From Mycolicibacterium sp. (GTDB lineage Bacteria > Actinomycetota > Actinomycetes > Mycobacteriales > Mycobacteriaceae): a stretch of DNA of 64,000 nt. The stretch's first letter is position 1; each line of letters begins with the position of its first letter. The DNA lies in NCBI GenBank assembly GCA_020637165.1, contig JACJWN010000003.1, positions 496,001 through 560,000 of the forward strand. The letters run 5' to 3'. Position numbers and translations under genes: made by a program. Below the pieces are notes generated by a model that was not told where the DNA came from, did not search any database, and saw only the letters and a program-made list of their open reading frames with translations. Below, in pieces: positions 49,234 to 59,021 of the stretch.

Positions 49234-51585
49234 TCAGGCCGCGCTGGTCACCCGGTAGACGTCGAAGACACCTTCGACGTTGCGCACCGCGTTGAGCACG
49301 TGGCCGAGATGCTTGGGGTCACCCATCTCGAAGGTGAAACGGCTGACGGCGACCCGGTCGTCGGAGGTGGTGACCGAGGCCGACAGGATGTTGACCCGCT
49401 CGTCGGCCAGAACCCGGGTGACGTCGGAGAGCAGCCGATGCCGATCGAGTGCCTCGACCTGAATGGCCACCAGGAACACCGATGTCGGCGACGGTGCCCA
49501 CAACACCTCGATGATGCGTTCGGACTGCTGGCGAAGATCGGCGGCGTTGGTGCAGTCGGTGCGGTGCACGCTGACCCCGCCGCCGCGGGTGACGAACCCC
49601 AGGATGTTGTCCCCGGGAACCGGGGTGCAACATTTGGCCAGCTTGGTCAGCACGCCAGGCGCTCCCGGCACCGCGACTCCGGTGTCTTCCAGGTTGCGCT
49701 GACGCACCGGAATGGTGGCCGGCGTGACCCGTTCGGCAAGTTCGTCCTCGGCGTCGTCGGCCCCACCGAGCAGCGCGAGCAGTCGCTGCACGACGTGCCG
49801 AGGCGAGACGTGGCCTTCGCCGATGGCGGTGTAGAGCGCCGAGACGTCCGCGTAGCGCAGCTCCTTCGCCAGTGCCGAAATCGCCTCGGCGTTGACCAGC
49901 CGCTGCAACGGCAGACCCCCGCGGCGGACCTCCCGGGCGATGGAGTCCTTACCGGCCTCAAGCGCCTCCTCCCGGCGCTCCTTGGCGAACCACTGCCGGA
50001 TCTTGGCCTTCGCCCGGGGCGAGACCACGAAGCTCTGCCAGTCCCGCGACGGCCCGGCGTTGGGCGCTTTGGAAGTGAAGACCTCGACGACCTCGCCGTT
50101 CTCCAGCTTGCGCTCCAGGGCGACCAGCCGTCCGTTGACCCGGGCACCGATACAGCGGTGCCCCACCTCGGTGTGTACGGCGTAGGCGAAATCGACCGGC
50201 GTGGACCCGGTCGGCAGGGTGATGACGTCCCCCTTGGGGGTGAACACGAAGATCTCCTGGACGGCCAGGTCGTAACGCAGCGACTCGAGGAACTCACCGG
50301 GGTCGGCCGCCTCACGCTGCCAATCCAGCAGCTGACGCATCCAGGCCATGTCGTCGATCTCGGCGGAGGCGTGTGGGTGAACCACGCCGTTGCGGCCCTT
50401 GGCCTCCTTGTAGCGCCAGTGCGCCGCGATCCCGTACTCGGCGGTCCGGTGCATGTCGCGGGTGCGGATCTGTACCTCCAGCGGCTTGCCCTCCGGCCCC
50501 ACCACGGTGGTGTGCAGCGACTGGTACACCCCGAAGCGCGGCTGGGCGATGTAGTCCTTGAATCTGCCCGGCATCGGCTGCCACAGCGAGTGGACCACCC
50601 CAACCGCCGCGTAGCAATCCCTGATCTCGTCGCACAGGATCCGGACGCCGACCAGGTCGTGGATATCGTCGAAGTCCCGGCCCTTGACGATCATCTTCTG
50701 GTAGATCGACCAGTAGTGCTTGGGCCGGCCCTCGACGGTGGCATGAATCTTCATCCCGCTCAGGGCGGTGTTGATCTCGGCCCGCACCTTGGCCAGGTAG
50801 GTGTCCCGCGACGGCGCCCGGTCGGCCACCAGGCGGACGATCTCCTCGTAGCGTTTGGGGTGCAGGATCGCGAACGACAGATCCTCAAGCTCCCATTTCA
50901 CCGTCGCCATTCCGAGGCGATGAGCAAGCGGCGCAATGACTTCCAGGGTCTCGCGGGCCTTGCGGGCCTGCTTCTCCGGAGGCAGGAAGCGCATGGTCCG
51001 CATATTGTGCAGCCGGTCGGCGACCTTGATAACCAGCACGCGCGGATCACGGGCCATCGCGATGATCATCTTGCGGATGGTCTCGCCCTCGGCGGCGCTG
51101 CCCAGGACCACCTTGTCCAGCTTGGTCACCCCGTCGACGAGGTGTCCCACCTCCTCGCCGAAATCGGCGGTGAGCTCGGCGAGGCTGTAGCCGGTGTCCT
51201 CGACGGTGTCGTGCAACAGCGCGGCCACCAGGGTGGTGGTGTCCATACCCAGTTCGGCCAGGATATTGGCCACCGCGAGGGGATGGGTGATGTAGGGATC
51301 ACCGGAGCGGCGAACCTGGTCGGCGTGTTTGGCCTCGGCCACCTGGTAGGCCCGCTGCAGGATCGACAGATCGGCCTTCGGGTAGATCCCCCGGTGCACG
51401 GAGATCAACGGCTCGAGGACGGGATTGCCGGCGCTGCGCTGCGCGGTCATCCGTCGGGCGAGCCGGGCCCGCACCCGGCGCGAGGCGCTGGCAGCGGTCT
51501 TGGGCGGTTCGAGCCGGGGCTCGGGAATTTCGGCGATCGGCAGGGGTTGGGTGACCGCCCCGCCCGGTTCGTCCGCCATTCCCAT
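49234..51585 (-). CDS. rel: Bifunctional (p)ppGpp synthetase/hydrolase Rel
   Basis: Makes and degrades (p)ppGpp in the stringent response. The 783 residues comprise an HD hydrolase domain ([11 protein letters not shown] and [13 protein letters not shown]), a synthetase domain ([22 protein letters not shown], with the RFKD form found in bifunctional Rel), a TGS domain ([25 protein letters not shown]), a zinc-finger/CC region ([12 protein letters not shown]) and a C-terminal ACT domain. Both activities should be intact. ATG at 51585; a second ATG 6 bases in (51579, MADEPGG) has an equally good ribosome-binding site. It follows apt. Confidence 0.98.
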   Translation of the reverse strand: MGMADEPGGAVTQPLPIAEIPEPRLEPPKTAASASRRVRARLARRMTAQRSAGNPVLEPLISVHRGIYPKADLSILQRAYQVAEAKHADQVRRSGDPYITHPLAVANILAELGMDTTTLVAALLHDTVEDTGYSLAELTADFGEEVGHLVDGVTKLDKVVLGSAAEGETIRKMIIAMARDPRVLVIKVADRLHNMRTMRFLPPEKQARKARETLEVIAPLAHRLGMATVKWELEDLSFAILHPKRYEEIVRLVADRAPSRDTYLAKVRAEINTALSGMKIHATVEGRPKHYWSIYQKMIVKGRDFDDIHDLVGVRILCDEIRDCYAAVGVVHSLWQPMPGRFKDYIAQPRFGVYQSLHTTVVGPEGKPLEVQIRTRDMHRTAEYGIAAHWRYKEAKGRNGVVHPHASAEIDDMAWMRQLLDWQREAADPGEFLESLRYDLAVQEIFVFTPKGDVITLPTGSTPVDFAYAVHTEVGHRCIGARVNGRLVALERKLENGEVVEVFTSKAPNAGPSRDWQSFVVSPRAKAKIRQWFAKERREEALEAGKDSIAREVRRGGLPLQRLVNAEAISALAKELRYADVSALYTAIGEGHVSPRHVVQRLLALLGGADDAEDELAERVTPATIPVRQRNLEDTGVAVPGAPGVLTKLAKCCTPVPGDNILGFVTRGGGVSVHRTDCTNAADLRQQSERIIEVLWAPSPTSVFLVAIQVEALDRHRLLSDVTRVLADERVNILSASVTTSDDRVAVSRFTFEMGDPKHLGHVLNAVRNVEGVFDVYRVTSAA

Positions 51586-51617
51586 CTCCGATCCTCGCCG
51601 ATCCGAGGATATCGCCT

Positions 51618-52160
51618 TTAGAGCCGCTGCAGGCTCTCGATGAGCATCGGCGCGAGCCGATCCCGCCCGCCCAGGGCGATCAGCTCGGTGACCACTGCCG
51701 CCCCGGTCACCTCGGCGCCGGCGGATTCCAGCAGGTCACGCGCGGCGGCCAGGGTGCCGCCGGTGGCCAGAACGTCATCGACGACGGCGACCCGCCGGCC
51801 GGACAGTTCGATTCCGGCCGCCGGAATCTCAAGGGTGGCCGACCCGTACTCCAGGGTGTAGGTGCGGCTGTGCACCGGCGGCGGCAGCTTACCGCCCTTG
51901 CGGATGGCCAGTACTCCGACTCCGAGCCGGTGGGCGACCGCTCCCCCGAGCAGGAAACCGCGTGCGTCGATCCCGGCGATCAGGTCGGCACCGGCCATCA
52001 GCCCCGCCAGGGCGTCGGTCACCACTGCGAACCCGCGGTCGTCCGCCAAAACCGGGGTGAGGTCCCGGAACAGCACCCCGGGCTGGGGAAAGTCGGGCAC
52101 CTCGCGGGTCAGCTCGGCGATCACCGCCGCCGGGTCGGACGGGCCGTCCTGGCGGCTCAC
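51618..52160 (-). CDS. apt: Adenine phosphoribosyltransferase
   Basis: Salvages adenine to AMP with PRPP. The 180 residues from GTG 52160 contain the family opening [27 protein letters not shown], the adenine-binding [14 protein letters not shown] and the PRPP loop [17 protein letters not shown] near residue 118. The GTG overlaps the lipoprotein stop as GTGA, so coupling is likely. It sits directly upstream of rel, linking purine salvage and (p)ppGpp control, as in other mycobacteria. Confidence 0.95.
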   Translation of the reverse strand: MSRQDGPSDPAAVIAELTREVPDFPQPGVLFRDLTPVLADDRGFAVVTDALAGLMAGADLIAGIDARGFLLGGAVAHRLGVGVLAIRKGGKLPPPVHSRTYTLEYGSATLEIPAAGIELSGRRVAVVDDVLATGGTLAAARDLLESAGAEVTGAAVVTELIALGGRDRLAPMLIESLQRL

Positions 52161-53815
52161 GGCTCCAGCCTCCAGCGGTCCATGTTCCATCCCGAGCCCC
52201 ACTTGGTCGGGTTGGGCTCCACGGCGAACATCTTCTTCGACCGGAGCAGCGTGCGCTCCTGGCGGTACAGCGGCAGCGTGGGCACATCGGTCCACAGGAT
52301 CGGGGCGGCGTCGCCGAGCAGACGGGCGATCTCCTTGGGGTCGGTGGTGACAGCAAGGGCCGAGATGATCCCGTCGATCTGCGGGTTGGAGTAGCCGGAG
52401 AGGTTGTTGCCGTTGCCGGTGTGCAGGGCATAGGCGTCCATCGCGGAGGATCCCGTCGAACCGCTGCCGACCGCGCCTCCGGTGCTGGCCAACAGAACGT
52501 CGACACCGCCGTCCCGCAGCGTTTGCGGCCCGGTGGTCTCGGTCGTCGCGTCGACGACGGTGATTCCGGCCGGCAGGCACGCCTGGGTGATGGCGGCAAC
52601 CGTCGCGGCCAGCCGGGGGTTGGGCGCCTGGTAGCCGATCCGCACCGTCAGTGGCTGCCCTTCGATGTCGGACCGTGCCGTATCGGGGTCGGCCACGTTG
52701 TACTGGTCGGACAGCGGGCCGGATTCGAGAACGCTGTAGGCGTCGTCGCTGACCGGGTTGAGCCTCGAGTTGGCGATCGGCATCCTGGCGTTGGCGGCAA
52801 TCCGGTCGCGGGGAGTGCAGGCGGCCATCGCCCGGCGGGCCTCCGGGGGCCCCAGCGGTCCCTGGGGGGCGAAGATCAGCTGCTCGATCCCCGCCGACGG
52901 GAACTCGACGCTCTCGTAATCATCCGGGGTGGACAGCGTTCCCGAGGACCCGGTGGCGACGTCCACGACGTGAAAGATGCCGCCGTTGATCTTGTCCTGC
53001 ACGTCGACGCCGCGGGGCCAGACGGTGATCCGCTCGGTGATCGGCGCCGCGCCCCACCACCGGTCATTTGCGGTCAGCACCACCGCGCCGGAGTCCAGCA
53101 CCGAATCGATTCGGTACGGGCCCGAGGACGGGAACCGCTTGAGCGCCTCGGCGTCCATACCGGGTTTGAGGTCCCAGGTGGTGTTCCAGGCCTCTGCCAC
53201 CCGGCCGATCTCGGCAAGGTCGCCGCCCTGCAGGGCGCTGGTGACGTCGAGGCCGAGTTGGTCGGCGATGACATGGGACGGCATCAGCGAGGTGGCGGTG
53301 AACAACTGGTTGTAGTCGGCGATCGAACGGCCGGGCAGGAAGTTGACCCGCGCCCGCTTCTGCCCCGGCTGACATTCGATACCGGCGACATCGCTGTAGC
53401 CGGCCAGGCTGGCGGCGTTGAACCCCGGGAACCGCCCGGACTGCGCCGCCCAGGCGAGCACCATGTCATCGCAGGTGACCGGCTTGCCGTCGGAATACAC
53501 GGCGTCGTCGGCGATCTGGTAGTCGAGCACCAGGGGCTCACGTCCGACCACCGACACCGAACCGAAGTCGTTGTCGGCGAGCACCTGCCCGTCCGGGCCG
53601 TGGAAGCTGAATCCGGTCAGCGCGCGGGCGAACGCCTGCGGGCCGGCCGAGGCCGCGCCCGACACCGTGTTGGTGTTGTAACTGACCAGCAGACCATCGA
53701 CGGCGTAGTTGACCTGCTCGGCAGCCCTGCCCGCACACGAGGTGAGCGAGACCGGAGCCGCCAGGCAGAACACCGCCGTGACCGCGATGGCGGCCCTCCG
53801 GCGCCTGACTGCCAC
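52157..53815 (-). CDS. ABC-transporter-type solute-binding lipoprotein (DppA/OppA family, Rv2585c-like)
   Basis: A 552-residue extracytoplasmic lipoprotein. After [18 protein letters not shown] comes the lipobox LTSC, with the acylated Cys near residue 27. The mature part is a family 5 solute-binding fold: [42 protein letters not shown] (SBP_bac_5 signature) and [19 protein letters not shown]. No permease or ATPase genes adjoin, so it may partner with a distant transporter or have another envelope role. The start is GTG at 53815, 7 bases after secF; the frame extends 24 codons further up into secF. apt overlaps by 4 bases. Confidence 0.88.
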   Translation of the reverse strand: MAVRRRRAAIAVTAVFCLAAPVSLTSCAGRAAEQVNYAVDGLLVSYNTNTVSGAASAGPQAFARALTGFSFHGPDGQVLADNDFGSVSVVGREPLVLDYQIADDAVYSDGKPVTCDDMVLAWAAQSGRFPGFNAASLAGYSDVAGIECQPGQKRARVNFLPGRSIADYNQLFTATSLMPSHVIADQLGLDVTSALQGGDLAEIGRVAEAWNTTWDLKPGMDAEALKRFPSSGPYRIDSVLDSGAVVLTANDRWWGAAPITERITVWPRGVDVQDKINGGIFHVVDVATGSSGTLSTPDDYESVEFPSAGIEQLIFAPQGPLGPPEARRAMAACTPRDRIAANARMPIANSRLNPVSDDAYSVLESGPLSDQYNVADPDTARSDIEGQPLTVRIGYQAPNPRLAATVAAITQACLPAGITVVDATTETTGPQTLRDGGVDVLLASTGGAVGSGSTGSSAMDAYALHTGNGNNLSGYSNPQIDGIISALAVTTDPKEIARLLGDAAPILWTDVPTLPLYRQERTLLRSKKMFAVEPNPTKWGSGWNMDRWRLEP

Positions 53816-53822
53816 GCGCGCC

Positions 53823-55076
53823 CTAACGTTCCCGCTTGCCGGAGGGCCGGCGTGGCCGGATCGGCTGCGCCGCGGTGGCACCCGCACCTGCGCCCGCGGC
53901 CGCGTCGGCCGTGACCGTCTGCTTGGCCCCGGCCGCCCCCGAGTCCCCCTCGGCGGCCGCCACGGCCGGCTTGTTGCGGCGGTTCAGCACCCGCCGGGTA
54001 TGGGTTCGCACCAGTTCGGTTCGCTCCCGCAGGGTGACCAGAAGCGGTGTGGCCAGGAAGATCGACGAGTAGGTGCCGACGAGCACGCCGACCATCTGCA
54101 CCAGCGCCAGGTCCTTGAGGGTGCCGACGCCCAGCACCCAGACCGCGACGACCATCAGCGCCAAAATCGGCATGATTGAGATCAGGCTGGTGTTGATCGA
54201 GCGCATGAAGGTCTGGTTGATGGCCAGGTTGGCCTGCTCGGCGAAGGTCCGCCGGGTGGTGTGCTCGAAGCCCTTGGTGTTCTCCTCCACCTTGTCGAAC
54301 ACGATGACGGTGTCGTAGAGGGAGAAACCGAGGATGGTCAACAGACCGATGACGGTGGCGGGTGTCACCTCGAAGCCGACCACCGAGTACACCCCCGCCG
54401 TGGTGATCAGGTCGAAGCCCAGAGCCGCCAGGGCCGAGATCGCCATGTACTTCTCGTAGCGGATGGTGATGTAGATGGTGACCAGCACCACGAACACCGC
54501 CAGCGCGATGAGGGCCTTCTTGGTGATCTGCCCGCCCCAGGTCTCCGAGACCGCCGAGTCGCTGATGGCCTGCTTGGCGGGTTTGCCGTCGGTGCCCTTG
54601 GGCTGGAACTTGTCGAACAGCGCCTGACGCAGCTTCTCGGTCTCTTGGTTGTCGAGGGTTTCCGAACGGATCTGCACTGTCTGGGTGGCCCCATTGCCCA
54701 CCACCACGACCGATTGAGGATCGACGCCGATCGTCTCGCGGAAGGTGTCCTCGACCTGGCTGACGCTGGCCTCCCCGTTGGCGCCGGCCCGCGGGAAGGA
54801 CACCTTGGTGCCGCCCTCGAAGTCGATGCCGAAGGTGAAGCCGCGCAGCACGATGCTGGCGACGGCCGCGGCAACGATCAGGAAACTGAAGGCGAACCAC
54901 AGCTTTCGCTTCCCGATGACGTTGAACGCCCCGGTGCCGGTGTAGAGCCGGGTGAAGAAGCCGTGCCGGGGCAGTTGGGCCTCGGCATCGGAACCGCCGA
55001 CCGCCGGTTCGGCCGCCGAGGTGGTGGTGATCGCCGAAGTGCTTGTGATCTCGGTGCCCTCGTTCTTGTCAGTCAT
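53823..55076 (-). CDS. secF: Protein translocase subunit SecF
   Basis: Partner of SecD in the proton-driven pull of exported proteins through SecYEG. The 417 residues have a variable N-terminus, helix 1 near residues 58-76, the periplasmic P1 region with FTFGIDFEGGTKVSF, and five further helices, including LLTILGFSLYDTVIVFDKVEENTKG (conserved Asp/Arg motif). A disordered Ala/Gly/Lys/Arg tail follows. ATG at 55076, 3 bases after secD. Confidence 0.97.
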   Translation of the reverse strand: MTDKNEGTEITSTSAITTTSAAEPAVGGSDAEAQLPRHGFFTRLYTGTGAFNVIGKRKLWFAFSFLIVAAAVASIVLRGFTFGIDFEGGTKVSFPRAGANGEASVSQVEDTFRETIGVDPQSVVVVGNGATQTVQIRSETLDNQETEKLRQALFDKFQPKGTDGKPAKQAISDSAVSETWGGQITKKALIALAVFVVLVTIYITIRYEKYMAISALAALGFDLITTAGVYSVVGFEVTPATVIGLLTILGFSLYDTVIVFDKVEENTKGFEHTTRRTFAEQANLAINQTFMRSINTSLISIMPILALMVVAVWVLGVGTLKDLALVQMVGVLVGTYSSIFLATPLLVTLRERTELVRTHTRRVLNRRNKPAVAAAEGDSGAAGAKQTVTADAAAGAGAGATAAQPIRPRRPSGKRER

Positions 55077-55079
55077 GGG

Positions 55080-56959
55080 TCAGCGCCCCGTCCCCGCCGT
55101 CGCCGCGGTCTTCCCCGCAGCGCGGCGCTCACGGGCGATCTGCTGGACCGCCCCGAGTCCGTTGAAGACCGGCTTCGACAGCGTCGACGACTTGGAGGCC
55201 AGGTAGACCAGCGGCCACGTGATCAGGAACACCACCACCACGTCGAGGACGGTGGTCAGGCCCAGCGTGAAGGCGAAGCCCTTGACCTGGCCCACGGCCA
55301 GGAAGTACAGCACCGCCGCGGCCAGGAAGCTGACCGCGTTGCCGGACAGGATGGTCTTGCGGGCGCGGGCCCAGCCACGCGGCACCGCCGAGCGGAACGA
55401 GCGTCCCTCCCGGATCTCGTCCTTGATGCGTTCGAAGAACACCACGAACGAGTCGGCGGTGGTGCCGATGCCGATGATCAGACCCGCGATACCGGCGAGG
55501 TCCAGCGTGTAGTTGATGTATCTGCCCAGCAGCACCAGAATCCCGTACACCATCGCCCCTGAGGCGACCAGCGACAGAGCCGTGAGCAGACCCAGCACCC
55601 GGTAGTAGATCAGTGAGTACAGCAGCACCGCGGCCAGGCCGATGGCACCGGCGATCAGGCCCGCCCGAAGCGAGGTCAGCCCCAATGTGGCCGAGACCGT
55701 TTCGGCCTCCGAGGACTCGAAGGACAGCGGCAGCGAGCCGTACTTGAGCACGTTGGCCAGCTGTTTGGCCGAGTCCGCGGTGAACGGCGGATCACCGCCG
55801 GAGATCTGGGTGCGCCCGCCGGGGATGGCCTCGCGGATCTGCGGGGCGCTGACCACCTGTGAGTCGAGAGTGAAGGCGGTCTGGGTGCCGATGTTGGCGG
55901 CGGTGAAGTCACCCCAGGTCTTGGCGGCCTCCTCCTTGAACTCCAGATCGACCACGTAGGCCGCGTTCTGCTGGTCGAATCCGGACGAGGCGTTCTCGAT
56001 CTGGTCGCCGCTGATGATCGACTTGTCCAGGATGTAGACGAACTTGTGATCCTGCGAGCAGGTGACCAGCGGCAGATTCGGGTCGTCGTTTCCGGCCAGG
56101 ACATCCTCCTGGTCACACCGGCCGGCCATGTATTGCACCGAGATCAGCAACAGGTTCTGGTTGCTGCTCTGGCGCAGTTCCTTCTCGAACTTGATCCGCT
56201 CCGCCAGATCCTTGCGCGGATCCGGCGGGGTCGGCGGCTCGGCGGGCTTGTCCGGCGCGCCTGGAGGCGTCGGCTGGCCCGACGCGGCGGGCGGCGCCGG
56301 GGACGGGGTGGGCGGCGCCGGGGACGGGGTGGGCGGCGCCGGGGACGGGGTGGGCGGCGCCGGGGCCAGGGTGGGCTCCAGCGGGTACGGCCGCGGTTGC
56401 GGTGCCAGGCCGGCTGGTGGCTTGGGGGCGGAGCAGGCGTGGATCCGGGCGGCGCGGCGGGTGCCGCGCCGGGCGGCGGCGCCGGCGCCTCACCGGGCAG
56501 GGCGGGCGGCGCGCCGGGTCCGCCGGGTGGCGCCCCGGGGGCGCCCGGCGGCGGGGCCGCCTTCTTGACGGCCTCCACCGGGATGGGCTGGCCGATCACC
56601 GGCCGGATGAACAGGCGTGCGGTCTGGCCGAGGTTGCGCGCCTCGTTGCCGTCGTTACCGGGCACGGTGATGACGAGGTTGTTGCCGTCGATGACGACCT
56701 CGGAGCCCGACACGCCGAGACCGTTGACGCGCGAGGAGATGATCTGCTGGGCCTGGTTGAGCGCGTCGCGGGTGGGTTCTGAGCCGTCCGGGGTGCGTGC
56801 GGTCAGCGTCACCCGGGTACCACCCTGGAGGTCGATTCCCAGCTTGGGCTTGGCCTCCTTGTTGCCGGTCAGGAATACCAGCAGGTAGACACCGAGAAGC
56901 AGGGCCAAGAACAGCGCCATGTAGCGGTACGGATGCACCGGCGCCGATGACGATGCCAC
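55080..56959 (-). CDS. secD: Protein translocase subunit SecD, reading frame interrupted by a frameshift
   Basis: The N-terminal part (GTG 56959, [21 protein letters not shown] on) has helix 1 and the D1 motif [13 protein letters not shown], then enters a Pro/Gly/Ala linker. That frame runs out of SecD-like sequence near 56430 and stops at 56144. The rest of SecD ([17 protein letters not shown], the P1 domain and five helices with [21 protein letters not shown]) lies one frame over, to the stop at 55080. Adding one C to the five-C run on the coding strand (56424-56428) joins both parts smoothly ([15 protein letters not shown]) and gives about 626 residues. SecD is essential in mycobacteria, so a base-calling error is the likeliest cause. 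The linker also holds 21-bp repeats. Confidence 0.9.
56291..56374 (-). repeat. 21-bp tandem repeats in the secD linker (four copies)
   Basis: GCGGCGCCGGGGACGGGGTGG occurs three times without change (56291-56311, 56312-56332, 56333-56353), and once degenerate (56354-56374). In the SecD frame each unit encodes a seven-residue Pro-rich repeat of the type PAPPTPS. It lies 50 bases from the frameshift site. Confidence 0.95.
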
Positions 56960-57065
56960 GTGTGAATTCTCCTCGTCCTGTGCAGTCTGTCTGCCGCGCT
57001 GAGGGCCTGCGGCCCCGGCGCGGTCGTCGTCGCTCCCCGCAAAGGGTACGGGTCGCGCGCCGGGA

Positions 57066-57404
57066 TCAGTCCCTGAGCCGGTCCGCGTCGCTCTCGGTGA
57101 GCTCGGTGGCCCGGTTGGCGACGCCGGCCTCGCCGACCTCCGGCAACTCCGGTTCGATGCGGTCCCGGATCGCCATCTTCATCCACCGGGTGATGACACC
57201 CGGGGCGATCTCCAGGTCGACGGTGTCGTCGGTGATGGCGGTGATGGTGGCCTGCAGCCCGGAGGTGGTGTGCACCCGGTCGCCGACCCGCAACGACTCG
57301 TGCAGATCGATGGTGGCCTGCATGATCTTCCGCTGGCGACGCGAAGTGAAGTACAAAAACGCCCCCATGATGATGATCAGGGGCAGGAAGCTGAGCAGTT
57401 CCAT
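57066..57404 (-). CDS. yajC: Preprotein translocase accessory subunit YajC
   Basis: A small single-span partner of SecDF. The 112 residues have one N-terminal helix ([19 protein letters not shown]), then the YajC signature [33 protein letters not shown]. The ATG at 57404 is chosen because the membrane helix follows at once; the longer frame upstream is not family-like. It heads the yajC-secD-secF-lipoprotein-apt-rel run, separated from secD by about 106 bases, where secD has its own GAGGAG site. Confidence 0.96.
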   Translation of the reverse strand: MELLSFLPLIIIMGAFLYFTSRRQRKIMQATIDLHESLRVGDRVHTTSGLQATITAITDDTVDLEIAPGVITRWMKMAIRDRIEPELPEVGEAGVANRATELTESDADRLRD

Positions 57405-57602
57405 GGGTGGCACGCGTCTTTCGGTATCGGGTTCGATTTCGTCGCAGCGGGCCCGCGTCGGCGGGATCCCCGGCTGTCCAGTGTGCCATTGCCCGCGACG
57501 GGTGTTTCCCGCACCGCCACTCACGGGACTTCCGAACCGGCCCGTCGCCATCCGGCCTCACCGACGCGCCGGGATTTCGCGGTGCGCGAGGGCCCGCACG
57601 AC

Positions 57603-57608
57603 TAGGCT
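57603..57608 (+). promoter_or_regulatory. Possible -10 element for gabT
   Basis: TAGGCT fits TANNNT and lies 57 bases upstream of the gabT TTG. No -35 is evident. The transcript would carry a leader with the AGGAGA ribosome-binding site at 57648-57658. Confidence 0.35.
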
Positions 57609-57665
57609 TCCGGGCATCCCGCTGTCAGCGCTGCCCCGTATGAGGGAAATGTCAGGAGAACGCCG

Positions 57666-59006
57666 TTGAGCACCCTCGAACAGAGTCGCAAACTCCTCAC
57701 CGAGATCCCCGGACCGAAGTCCCTGGAGATGACGCGGCGCCGGGTGGCCGCGGTGTCGCGCGGTGTCGGCGTGACGATGCCGGTGTCGTGTGCGCGGGCC
57801 TTCGGCGGCATCATCGAAGACGTCGACGGCAACCGGCTCATCGACCTGGGTTCGGGCATCGCGGTCACCACGATCGGTAATTCCTCCCCGCGGGTGGTCG
57901 AGGCGGTGCGCGAACAGGTCGAGGCCTTCACCCACACCTGCTTCATGGTGACCCCCTATGAGGCCTACATCGCCGTCGCCGAGCATCTGAATCGGCTGAC
58001 CCCCGGCTCCTACGAGAAGCGCAGCGCGCTGTTCAACTCCGGCGCCGAGGCCGTGGAGAACGCGATCAAGATCGCACGGGCCTACACGAGGAAGACCGCG
58101 GTGGTCGCCTTCGATCACGCCTATCACGGCCGGACGAACCTCACGATGGCGCTGACCGCCAAGTCGATGCCCTACAAGAGCGGGTTCGGCCCGTTCGCCC
58201 CGGAGATCTACCGCGCACCGCTGTCCTATCCCTACCGTGACGGCCTCATCAACAAGGAATGGGCCACCAACGGTGAACTGGTCGCCGAACGAACCCTCAC
58301 CGTGATCGACAAACAAGTCGGTGCGGACAACCTCGCCGCCGTCATCATCGAGCCCATCCTGGGCGAGGGCGGATTCGTGGTCCCCGCGCCGGGGTTCCTG
58401 CCCACCCTGCGCGCATGGTGCTCCGATAACGACGTGGTGTTCATCGCCGACGAGGTGCAGAGCGGTTTCGCGCGCTCCGGACAGATGTTCGCCTGCGAGG
58501 ACGAGGGCATCGAACCGGACCTCATCGTGACCGCCAAGGGCATCGCCGACGGGCTGCCGCTGTCGGCGGTGACCGGACGGGCCGACATCATGGACGCCCC
58601 CCACGTCAGCGGACTCGGCGGAACCTACGGCGGAAACCCGGTGGCCTGCGCGGCCGCCCTGGCCACCATCGAGACCATCGAGCTCGATGGCCTGCTCGAT
58701 CGCGCCAGACAGATCGAACGGATCATGAAGGACAAGCTGCACCGGATGCAGGCCGACGACGACAGGATCGGCGACGTGCGCGGACGTGGCGCGATGATTG
58801 CCGTCGAACTGGTCAAATCCGGCACCGCGGAGCCGAATCCGGATCTGACCAGGGCGCTGTGCGCCAAGGCACACGCCCAGGGTGTGCTGGTGCTGTCCTG
58901 CGGTTCGTTCGGCAACATCCTGCGGTTCCTGCCCCCGCTGACCATCAGCGATGAATTGTTACTCGAAGGCCTCGACATCCTGGCCGACATCCTCGCCACC
59001 CTCTGA
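57666..59006 (+). CDS. gabT: 4-aminobutyrate aminotransferase
   Basis: A class III PLP aminotransferase that moves the amino group of GABA to 2-oxoglutarate, giving succinate semialdehyde. The 446 residues contain FNSGAEAVENAIKIARAYT near residue 120, HAYHGRT, the PLP-Asp in VFIADEVQSGFARSG near 265 and the Schiff-base Lys in LIVTAKGIADGLPLSAV near 293. The start is TTG at 57666, supported by AGGAGA 7 bases ahead and by the family N-terminus STLEQSRKL. It matches Rv2589 beside yajC. The dehydrogenase 15 bases on completes the catabolic pair. Confidence 0.96.
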   Translation: MSTLEQSRKLLTEIPGPKSLEMTRRRVAAVSRGVGVTMPVSCARAFGGIIEDVDGNRLIDLGSGIAVTTIGNSSPRVVEAVREQVEAFTHTCFMVTPYEAYIAVAEHLNRLTPGSYEKRSALFNSGAEAVENAIKIARAYTRKTAVVAFDHAYHGRTNLTMALTAKSMPYKSGFGPFAPEIYRAPLSYPYRDGLINKEWATNGELVAERTLTVIDKQVGADNLAAVIIEPILGEGGFVVPAPGFLPTLRAWCSDNDVVFIADEVQSGFARSGQMFACEDEGIEPDLIVTAKGIADGLPLSAVTGRADIMDAPHVSGLGGTYGGNPVACAAALATIETIELDGLLDRARQIERIMKDKLHRMQADDDRIGDVRGRGAMIAVELVKSGTAEPNPDLTRALCAKAHAQGVLVLSCGSFGNILRFLPPLTISDELLLEGLDILADILATL

Positions 59007-59021
59007 TCACAAGGAACCGAC

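Noticed and set aside
49300-51621. A 773-codon plus-strand frame
   Set aside because: Exactly antisense to rel, in the complementary codon register that rarely meets stops in GC-rich genes; no domain and no ribosome-binding site.
56270-56380. CRISPR-like array from regular 21-bp repeats
   Set aside because: The units are contiguous without spacers and lie in frame within secD, so they are a coding tandem repeat.
56420-56430. Programmed ribosomal frameshift in secD
   Set aside because: A slippery C5 run is present, but no stimulatory structure or known precedent supports it; a missing base is simpler. It is kept only as a point to test.
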